DNA from: Petunia secreta
Taxonomy: Eukaryota; Streptophyta; Magnoliopsida; Solanales; Solanaceae
DNA length: 64,000 nt
Direction: 5' to 3'
Assembly (NCBI GenBank): GCA_029990175.1
Contig: JARKIP010000022.1
Span: forward strand, 25,456,001 to 25,520,000
The position numbers and the translations under genes were made by a program. Below, one piece after another: positions 56,299 through 64,000 of the stretch. The notes below the pieces were generated by a model. That model made no database searches, was not told the origin of the DNA, and saw only the letters and a program-made list of their open reading frames with translations. Each line of letters opens with the position of its first letter. The first letter of the stretch is position 1.

Positions 56299-56730
56299 TC
56301 AACACCTAGCATGGAATAGATTTTCTCTTTGCAAGGCTTCACCATCCTCCACAATCATAGCTCCTAGGCTCCTCCTCACTACTAGAAAAGTATGAGGTTC
56401 CTCATCCTCCACCGTATCATCTTGATCATCCTCCTCTATTCCCTCATCTCCCTCTACTCCCTCATCTCCCTCCGGCTCACTCTCTTGCTCATAAACACTT
56501 TCACCAACAACAACCATGGTCCTTTTCGTAGGACATTCCTTAGCAAAGTGTCCATACCCCTTGCATTTGTGACATTGAATGGAAGAAGAAGTAGGATTAT
56601 TCAATTGGGTTTTAGAGTTACCTCCCACATTGGGTGTGTACTTCTCAAACGGCTTCTTCACTTCTTTGCTAGCACTTGCTCCACTAGGGCCACTCGCATT
56701 TGTGAATCTTGCATTGGGAGTAGGATTTTT
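56299..56730 (-). pseudogene. Element B nucleocapsid (zinc knuckle) segment
   Basis: In the gag frame, after the TGA at 56731-56733, the text reads KNPTPNARFTNASG, VKKPFEKYTPNVGGNSKTQ, then the knuckle CHKCKGYGHFAKEC and an acidic linker EPEGDEGVEGDEGIEEDDQ. The knuckle would bind RNA. It matches element A except for small insertions in the linker. It ends with HARC and the TGA at 56299. Confidence 0.85.
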
Positions 56731-57963
56731 TCAATCCTTTTGCTTGGTCATGGAAGTAGAAGTGTTACTCTTGTAACGGTTGGATTTCTGTTTGTCAAGC
56801 CATTGCTCGGCTTGAATAGCGGCATCAAGGACTTCTTGAAGTGAAAGATAAGCATGCAATCTCAATTGTGAAGCTATGCCATAGCTCAAACCATTCATGA
56901 AATGGATCACGGCTTGCTCCTCATCTTCGGTGTCCATATCCAAGGCCATTCGAGTTCTTTCAAACTCATCATAGTATTCATGCACCGTCTTGACACCTTG
57001 CTTCAACTCATAAAGTTTCTTGAGTTGTTCTTGACGATATCTAGGAGTGATGTACTTGATACTCATGATACCCTTCAAGTCATTCCAACCCACATTCACG
57101 GGGATTCCCGCTCTTCTCCTTGATCTTTTGACGGATTCCCACCAAGTAGATGCATAGGACTCAAAGGATGAAATAGCATAGGTACCCTTCTTGTCATCGG
57201 TCATGTCATTGGTGTCAAACAACCTTTCCATTTGTAGCACCCATTCAATATAAGCACTCGGATCACAATTCCCTTTAAAGGTTGGGAGATTAAGCTTCAC
57301 ACTATTGAGGTTGGTGTTGTCACGACCCCCACGGAAAGGCTCCGGTTGGCCCCCATAGTGATCCTCATTCACACCATACTCCCTCCTCGCATTCCCTCCA
57401 ACATATCCCATAGGTGGCCCTCGACCTCGGCCCCTACCACGATCCACATTTCGACCCCAATTCATACCTCGCCTCGGTTGAAAGTGATCATCAAACCCAT
57501 ACATATCATCACCATAGTCGGCTTCCTCCCCTTCTTGAGCTTCATCGACTTGCTCAAGAGGTTGCACGTTTCGGATGGGTCTTGGTAGTGGAATGTTTCT
57601 TGGGGGATTATCCAAGATACGGGGAATGCCCGTTCGTTCAATTCTCTCTCGATCCTCCTTCACCCGTTGTTGATTGAGCAATTCAATGACATGGCTTACT
57701 TGTTCCGGGGTAAAGTTAGGAGTACTTGAGACTTCCACTTGGGCACTCGGGGCCCCTTTTTCGACTTGGACACTCGGGGTCCCTTTCTCCGATGGGACAT
57801 TAGAAGTCCCTTGCTCAACTAGAGCACTAGAGTTCACCCTCTCGAGGCTTTCAATCCTCAAGTGCATACTATCCAATTTGGCAAGGATAGTAGCAAGGGT
57901 ACTCTTAGCAAAGTCTTCGCCTTCGGTAGACATTGCACCTACACCAGAAACAAACGTTAGCAA
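56731..57963 (-). pseudogene. Element B gag, 410-codon open frame
   Basis: This is the longest intact gag frame in the window. It starts MLTFVSGVGAMSTEGEDFAK; the second Met (MSTEGED, at about 57933) fits the element A start better. It has VEKGTPSVQVEKGAPSAQVE repeats, the GRGRGRGPPMGYVGG segment, then the gag core NLPTFKGNCDPSAYIEWVLQ, WWESVKRSRRRAGIPVNVGW, VHEYYDEFERTRMALDMDTE and LRLHAYLSLQEVLDAAIQAE. None of A's first three stops is present. It ends in TGA at 56731, at the same place as the fourth stop in A. Gag would assemble the particle. Confidence 0.9.
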
Positions 57964-58969
57964 ACAACCTCACACACTCCCTCACAAGTTTTCACTCGGA
58001 TCACTCATTTAGTGGTGATGGCTATTTCACTCTTGCTTGAACTCAAAGCTTCACGAAGTTGAATAGTAAACCTAAACTTAATCACTCGACTCAAAAGCCA
58101 AATGCACTCCGGGGTGAGTGGATTTGATAGGACTCTATCGGAACGTTAAGCTTTTTAAGTGCGGACGTGAGTCAAAAGAGACTACGAGTTCTAGTCTCCG
58201 GTCTAGGCTTGAGTGTTCCTATTAGCTTAGAAGGACTAGCACAACTCAAGTAGGTACGATTGCTCGAGGAAGTACTAGTTAGAAGTAATGCGATCAAAGA
58301 AACAAGAAATCCTACGAAAAACTACCCGAAACCACGCCCAACAGAAGTAGGCGCCCCACCTGTTTGGACTAGGTGGTCCGCCTGGTTCCCCTGCAGTGGA
58401 GAGTAGGCGGTCAGCCTACTCTAGTAGGCGCCCCGCCTCTGTAAAGTCCAGAGAGCACACAAAAAACAGGCGGTCCGCCCGTTTCACTAGGCGCCCCGCC
58501 TACTGCAGGTTTCAGCACAGTTTCAAACACGATTTTCTTGGTTTTGCACCCAAAAATTCATCAATCCACACGTTGTTTTAGCAATTCAAAGGTACCCCAA
58601 TGTTGTTTAAATCACAAAGAACCAACCCCAACAACTTTAATCAAACCCCAATCAAAAACAAGCAATTTATCATGTTCATCAACTTCAAGCTTAGGGTTTA
58701 AAATTTTCAAATTTTCAAGGGGTTTCAAATTTTCAATTCTTGTGTTTCTACTCCAATTTTGATGCTTAGGGTACCAAAAGAACGGGTTTCCAATAAGGAA
58801 CAAACTCCAATAACAATCACTCAAATGGGTCTATCAAACCAAGGATCCATGATCATATTTTTTTGGGTTTTCTTCTTTTCTTCAATAACAAACAAGAACC
58901 TAATATCGAAACCAACCTAGGCACGAAGAATCAAGGGTCGGGGGTTTGTAGAAATAAAACCCGAGCCTT
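57964..58969 (-). other. Element B 5' leader with GC-rich array
   Basis: The leader lies between PBS and gag, matching elements A and E in position and in blocks such as the reverse of GAGTCCTATCAAATCCACTCAC (58115-58135). The array at 58344-58505 holds AGGCGGTCCGCC and GGCGCCCCGCC words. Plus-strand frames at 58396-58762 are not supported as genes. Confidence 0.7.
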
Positions 58970-58981
58970 GCTCTGATACCA
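58970..58981 (-). promoter_or_regulatory. Element B primer-binding site (initiator tRNA-Met)
   Basis: TGGTATCAGAGC on the minus strand, an exact match, followed by AAGGCTCGGG as after the element A site. It lies three bases from the LTR end. Confidence 0.92.
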
Positions 58982-58984
58982 AGA

Positions 58985-59843
58985 TGATAAGGATCAAAAC
59001 TAATATGCGGAAAGTAAAGATAGAGAGCGAGACACAACTCGAACTCCCTACGAAGTAACCCCGGGGAACTTGTCTCGAGATACCCTCGTATCGGTGTCAA
59101 GAAGGACCTACACTATGAAACCACCCTCGAGTCACACTCGGGACTCGCAAGTAGAATGATCGGGTGTTCGGTTCAAGACTCAACTAGGTTCCACTAGTGA
59201 ATTCAAGCAACCAAGACAAAGGGTTCTCCAAACAAGAGATATATTCTTTTCATCATTCATAAAATTCAAGGTAAACTAAGGTTTGAAGAGGTTTGTGAAG
59301 TATTTATAGACTTCACTTACATGTAATGAAAGCTCAAAAATACCCCTAAAGTGGGTTAAAACAATAAAGGCCTCGTAGGGCTATAGTTGTCCAAAACATA
59401 GCAATAAACTAGGAATTCCCGCACCCTTCAGCAGAGTAGGCGCCCCACTAGGCGCCCAGCCTTGTGGAGTAGGCGGTCAGCCTACTTGGAGTGGGCGGCC
59501 AGCCCCTTTGGAGTAGGCGGTCCGCCCGTTTTACAGAGGCGGTCCGCCTGGTAGAGATCCAGAGAGTGCTCAAAAAGTAGGCGGTCCGCCTAGTTGAGTA
59601 GGCGGTCCGCCTAGTTGAGTAGGCGGTCCTCCCGTTCCTGTGGCTTCTTGTTTTGCTTCCAAATGTGCTCCGGATGCCTCTTCAAGTGGCCTAAGTGATC
59701 CACCATCCATGGCACTCAAAAGCATGATCTTCCGGCTACTCTCGGACCCTTCATCCATGTCTCTCCAAATCAAGTAGAGATGGGTGTCTTGAATCAACCT
59801 TGCTTGACTTCTAGTGAGCGGCCTTGAGGTATGCCCCGCATCA
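58985..59843 (-). repeat. Element B 5' LTR (859 bp)
   Basis: Bounded by TG at 58985 and CA at 59843; on the minus strand it starts TGATGCGGGGCATACC and ends CCTTATCA. TATAAATA (minus) is at 59301-59308. The GC-rich array at 59449-59640 contains three exact AGGCGGTCCGCCT palindromes. Near its minus-strand start, translation in the frame at 59570-59914 gives HTSRPLTRSQARLIQDTHLY, resembling the tail of CRM-type polyproteins, which run into the LTR. Confidence 0.85.
59449..59640 (-). repeat. Array of AGGCGG-T-CCGCCT palindromes
   Basis: The 13-base AGGCGGTCCGCCT occurs exactly at 59537-59549, 59579-59591 and 59600-59612, with variants around it such as TAGGCGGTCAGCCTA and TAGGCGGTCCGCCCG. Each word is a 6-bp inverted repeat around one base. 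Related words occur in the LTR or leader of elements A, C and both Athila copies. Confidence 0.85.
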
Positions 59844-60055
59844 CTCTCATTGATTACCGAGAAGTATATGTATATGCAATGATGACCCTTCACCGGCTCG
59901 GGACTCTCATCCATTACCGGGAAGTATATCCAATGATAACCCTTACTGGCTCGGAACTGTCATCGATTACCGGGAAGTATATGCAAACTCACAGCCAGGG
60001 TACAATGCTAAGATGCTCAATGCAATACCAACGATAGGACATAACATGTAATATA
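59844..60055 (-). repeat. Duplicated piece of D LTR right of element B
   Basis: This text contains two or three local repeats of a unit with CTCTCAT, GATTACCGGGAAGTATATG and AATGAT-ACCCTT. It also repeats sequence present left of element B (55343-55480), ending with ATAACATGTAATATA at about 60055. The D LTR around element B is therefore partly duplicated instead of being simply split. Confidence 0.7.
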
Positions 60056-61275
60056 CAATGTAAATCCAAAGTTAAGGCGCAATGAGTACGCCTATCGGCA
60101 GCTACACATGTAAGGAACACGTGGTAGATTATCCACAAGGCTAAGGGCCTCCAAAGAAATGGTACAAACACTTACCTTGTTACAAAGTTAGTACTGGTAC
60201 TCAACAACCGCTTTGTCCTTTGGATTCATTACCAAACGATCTCACTGTGTTCAATAAGCAGAAAAATATATCACACAAGGCTAAAGCCTTCATTCCTCAC
60301 ATCTTAGAATAATCCAGGTAGGAACCTGATACCCTGTTTGCATACGCAATACGCATGCCAGGCCTATGTACAGGGTTCAAAGTCATATAACCAAACTCTA
60401 AATAAATTACATTTATATGTTGCCCATAGCTCACTGAGTACGAATATATAATCAATTCCATTATCGGGGTCCAGTTGACCCATTAAACCATCAATTGAAC
60501 TTATTAAAATGTTGTCTAATATCCCAATTTTTACCATTAAAATATATTCAAACACACGTAATAAACTCAAATAATGCATTAAGATCATTACCTGAATGTT
60601 TCGGGGTGAAAATTCCACTATTTTCCTTCTCCTTCTCCTTTTCTTTTTTCTCTTTTCTCCATTTTTTTCCTTTGTTACATTTTCTTTTTTATGCTCTCTG
60701 TGTCTTTCAAGCTTTTATAAGCTAAAGGAGGTTCCACCGCTTTTCCTTTCTTTCTTTCTTTTTCTTTTTTTTCTTTAATAATTTCTTTTCTTTTCGTGAC
60801 GAAAATTAAAACGCTACTCTACGATATTCGAAATAATTCCAAATTTCTCAAGTAAGTTATACAAAATATATGTAACACACTTGCTAAGGTGGATCTCAAA
60901 TCGGATTCCCGAAACTCAATATGCAAATTAAATGGAAAAATGTCAAATTATTTAACTTTCGGCATTTTAGCGGAAACTAGCCGTACAACCTCGAAACTCA
61001 CTTTCGAAAGTTCGCAAAAGTCATGAATAATCATACGAACCTAACGGCACTTTCGAATTTTGAATTGGAGCTCGCTCGCCAAAATTGAGCTTGAAAACCT
61101 CTTTTTAATATTCATCGACAATAAAAACTGAAATTTTCTTTCGATACGTACCAAACGAGGTCTGATTTAGCTCAAATTTTACAGAGAGGTCCTAATGGAC
61201 CTTATGAATATGTTAAAATTAATGGCACGCCAATCGAAGTTTTAACTTTTGAAACGACTGACCGAGGTCGTTTCA

Positions 61276-61287
61276 TTCCCCTCCACT
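61276..61287 (-). promoter_or_regulatory. Element D copy 2 polypurine tract
   Basis: Minus-strand AGTGGAGGGGAA sits directly beside the LTR start TGAAACGACC and is preceded on that strand by GTTCGAGGACGAACGAGAG, exactly as in copy 1. Confidence 0.75.
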
Positions 61288-62799
61288 TAGACTCTCGTTC
61301 GTCCTCGAACGAGCCCAAGTTTAAAGAAAAATTTACACAGTTAACAAAAGAACTTGAACGACCTTCACCAACTATTCCATGGACATTATCTCATGATTGC
61401 AGAATCAGAATTATAACACGCGCACCAAACTCTTGGAAATAAACATATCTGGATAGTATCATAACGCCATTGCCCAGCTTATTCTGACTAAGCTGATCCT
61501 TCCTTGATCACGAGAGGAGAGTTCTACATTTTCGAAACAAAGTACACGGAACTGTGGTTGGATTAACATGATTCCGTCCGCCAGTATCATGAATCACCTC
61601 ATTTATATACTTTTCGATATAGAACATGTCGATGAAACTAAGAACTAGCTTACGCTTCAGCAAAGCCTTAGAGATTTAATATTAGCATTCTGTATAGGAG
61701 GAAGACTCCTCCACTTATAGCATAAGCTCATACAGCAAACTTGAATAGAAATAGTCATCCTCGCACAGTCTTCCGGACTAAGGGAGACATAGCTAAAAAC
61801 AGAATGCGGCTCAGATCTGAGCTACCAAATTACCTTCTCGAGTTGCCAAACCGCTGCAACTCTCAAGTTCACAACTCCGTACCTTTGCCATAAGCGCCAC
61901 CGCTCGATAGCTCAATTTACGCATCGGACGACACTCTTTTTTACCCTTAGTAGCCCTGAAACGCAACAATGTGCTTACCCTGACTACCTTGACACACATT
62001 CTGGCTCAACACAGGGAGCATTACAAGCGGATACCAATAGCCCAAGCTCACTAGTGCCGGAAGAAGAATAGATGGAAATGAACTGAGGATAGGAATAATT
62101 AGAGCTTTAGGAAGCTCATCTTCTTATTTACATGGCTACCTGAGCTAGACTACTTCCGAGTTAAGCTAGCCAAAGAATCGCAATCGAAGAAATAAATATT
62201 AAATGAGCTTTATGGAATTACTTCCATGCCAATTTAACCTTCCTATAAAGAAAGGAACTTCGACAATTTGCCAGAAAACCCTTTTATAACCGAGACAAGC
62301 TCATAGAATAATATGACTCTACTAGCATCTCAAGCCAAGAGGAGACACGTAGATCAAGAATTACTTACTAATCACTTTACATCGGAAGAAACAATGACAC
62401 TTTCTGATGGTGATGAATAAGAATCCTATCATCCTACCAACACTGAATTCCAAAGAGAGGTAGACTGACTTGACATTATAACAGAATGTGGCACAACAAG
62501 ATGCCAAGCAAACAAAACAATAGCGATACTCACTCACAAATCTCTCACATTTAAACCAAATAAACTAGTAGGGTCTCACAAATGCCCTGAATAAATCATA
62601 CTATAAGCTCACCCCTCTACCGCAATTGATTCTTAATATAAACGACATCAGATGAAACCATGGAAATATGATAAGACAAACCATTTCCAGATCGATCAAA
62701 AGAATCAAATCTTACTCACATTTAAGAGAAAAAGAAATCCTAGGGTCTACTACATCGGATACCTCAGCATCCCGCCAGACTAGCAGTTCATAGAACTGC
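61288..62799 (-). other. Element D copy 2 internal region without pol
   Basis: It is colinear with copy 1 at 50161-50530 and 51484-52700 but lacks the 950-base insertion. No pol motif is readable. The minus-strand frame at 61811-61999 is short and without a recognised domain. Confidence 0.55.
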
Positions 62800-64000
62800 C
62801 TCTGTAGCTGAGCTGAGCCACTACCCTGACAATCACTTTTTGAAGAACCCCTGCCACCACACTCTCAACCTCTACTAGATGGTGGCATTTCTTTTGTTGA
62901 TTGAGATCTAAATGAAATCCCTTGCGACTGTGCAGATTCCTGATGACGAGAGAAAAGACGACTGCCTACTTGTCGGAGTAAGGGAAAACTCCTCATTGGA
63001 TAACCAGACTCACGAAAATGATAACACCTTTTCGCTGAAAATGGAAGCTGGAAAGATTGTTGATAGCTGTAAAGAAAAGACTGAATCTGATCTTAACGAG
63101 CTGCTGGCGCACTCTAAGAATCACATGACACAAGATGAGATAACCTGGAAGGCGACCTCCTAAAATAATCAGAACTCTTACCTCCAAATGAGGTATCATG
63201 GTTACCCACTAGGGCCACGGGAACTCTTGCTCTCCCGCTCTAGCTCTTCCCGCTCTAACTTATGGTATACCTTGTATCTTCGAGCAATATCAACAACAAC
63301 ATCAAATGAAATTCCGACCTCAATAGCTTGAGCCATCTGGGATTGCAAGGAAAAAAGAAAGGTCATCAATAAATCTTTGAATCTCTCCAAAGGCTCATGG
63401 ACTAGTTCTAATATCCAGCCACTCTATAGAATTAAATCTCATATTCTGAAACCAACAGGCTAAACGACAGGCTACCCTGTCTAATCCACTCAAACTGGCA
63501 ACACTCTTCATCTCGCTCGTTACTCGAAAGGAACTTTTCCACGAATCTAGAAGAAAAATCAAACCAAGTTAGCTAATAAGAGAGCGGTCCACCAATTCAA
63601 GGTTGGATCCTTGAAACTGGAAAGCAAAATAATCAACACCATCTCGCTCGATATAATCAAGAGCCTGAATAATACGCTGACATCATTTTATTTTAAAAAA
63701 ACTTACACAGGATAACATCAGAAGGTTAATTTGGGTAAAACAATAAAGCCTCTTCAAACACTCGGACCGAGCCATTACTCAAGCTAGCTAACCAGCCGGA
63801 ATAGCTAGAGGCACAACACATGCTGCTTCCGGAACATAATTTACTGCGGCAATATTAAGAACTAGAATAGGAGCTCCCTGAGACCGAACGCCTGCATCTG
63901 CGGCAACCTGATAAGCTGCCTAGTGAATAATAGATTCTTGCGGTATCTGCGTCGCCAAGATTCTCGTAAAAGCATCGTAGAGAGCCAAGGGAACCACAAG
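62800..64000 (-). pseudogene. Element D copy 2 gag remnant, running off the window
   Basis: The minus strand shows the same gag pieces as copy 1: MERFKDLLMTFLFSLQSQMA, IEVGISFDVVVDIARRY and KVYHKLEREELERE (63202-63390), with the more upstream gag text to 64000. The two copies differ by scattered substitutions and small gaps. This frame is open for 62 codons here but broken elsewhere. By comparison with copy 1, its PBS and a further LTR should lie about 350 bases beyond the right edge. Confidence 0.65.

Larger units (their letters stand above)
54203..61275 (-). repeat. Element D, LTR copy 2, split by element B
   Basis: Starts TGACACGACCCGGAATCCG at 54203, is interrupted at about 55481, resumes after 59843 with some duplicated sequence, and ends GGTCGTTTCA at 61275. 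Without element B it is about 2.7 kb, near the 2.56 kb of copy 1. On its right, a polypurine tract and another D internal region follow, so this LTR serves two units. Minus-strand TTATAAAAG near 60712-60720 is a TATA-like site. Confidence 0.8.

Overview
This window reads as repeat-rich nuclear DNA of a flowering plant. I found no host gene, rRNA, intact tRNA, CRISPR array or bacterial-type operon. Almost everything is LTR retrotransposon, mostly Ty3/gypsy, in several states of decay. Primer-binding sites (PBS) for tRNA-Lys, initiator tRNA-Met, tRNA-Asp and tRNA-Arg can be read beside LTR ends. The combination of Athila, Ogre/Tat-like and CRM-like chromovirus families suggests a dicot. Solanaceae is my guess from general resemblance only.

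Left flank (1-7.0 kb): a minus-strand Tat-type element F enters from the left (gag 1-1287, LTR 1350-1851). It is followed by a MITE (2488-2907), an integrase relic, an LTR relic related to element D, and a fold-back-like block with a C-rich arm (4.2-5.2 kb) and a G-rich arm (5.5-6.2 kb).

From about 7.0 kb to the right edge the DNA is best explained as a nest of elements inside elements. E (CRM-like 5' LTR and leader, 7.0-9.03 kb) is cut by Athila-1 (LTR 9033-10509; gag-pro to 13.69 kb; RT, RNase H and integrase start at 36.64-38.16 kb). Athila-1 is split by an Ogre-like element (13695-36642) with about 2.9-kb LTRs, an ORF1-like gene, two minisatellites and no visible polymerase. The Ogre-like 3' LTR is split by CRM-like element A (26499-34165), the only element with both LTRs, a PBS, gag-pol and a perfect 5-bp target duplication (ACGAG).

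Athila-1 is cut again at 38.16 kb by minus-strand element C. C has a long unrecognised coding stretch where RT, RNase H and most of integrase should be. C is cut at 40906 by Athila-2 (to about 47.59 kb). Athila-2 is cut by minus-strand D, which has about 2.6-kb LTRs, a decayed gag and no pol, arranged LTR-internal-LTR-internal. The second D LTR is cut by B, a truncated relative of A (55481-59843). The window ends inside the second D internal region, so the right halves of D, Athila-2, C, Athila-1 and E are predicted to lie beyond base 64000.

How the parts work together: A is the best-preserved autonomous design (gag, protease, RT, RNase H, integrase in one frame), though now carrying stops and small deletions. 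The Ogre-like element, C and D look non-autonomous and would have needed enzymes supplied in trans. Boundaries were set by reading TG...CA ends, PBS, polypurine tracts and comparison of copies within the window, without database searches.
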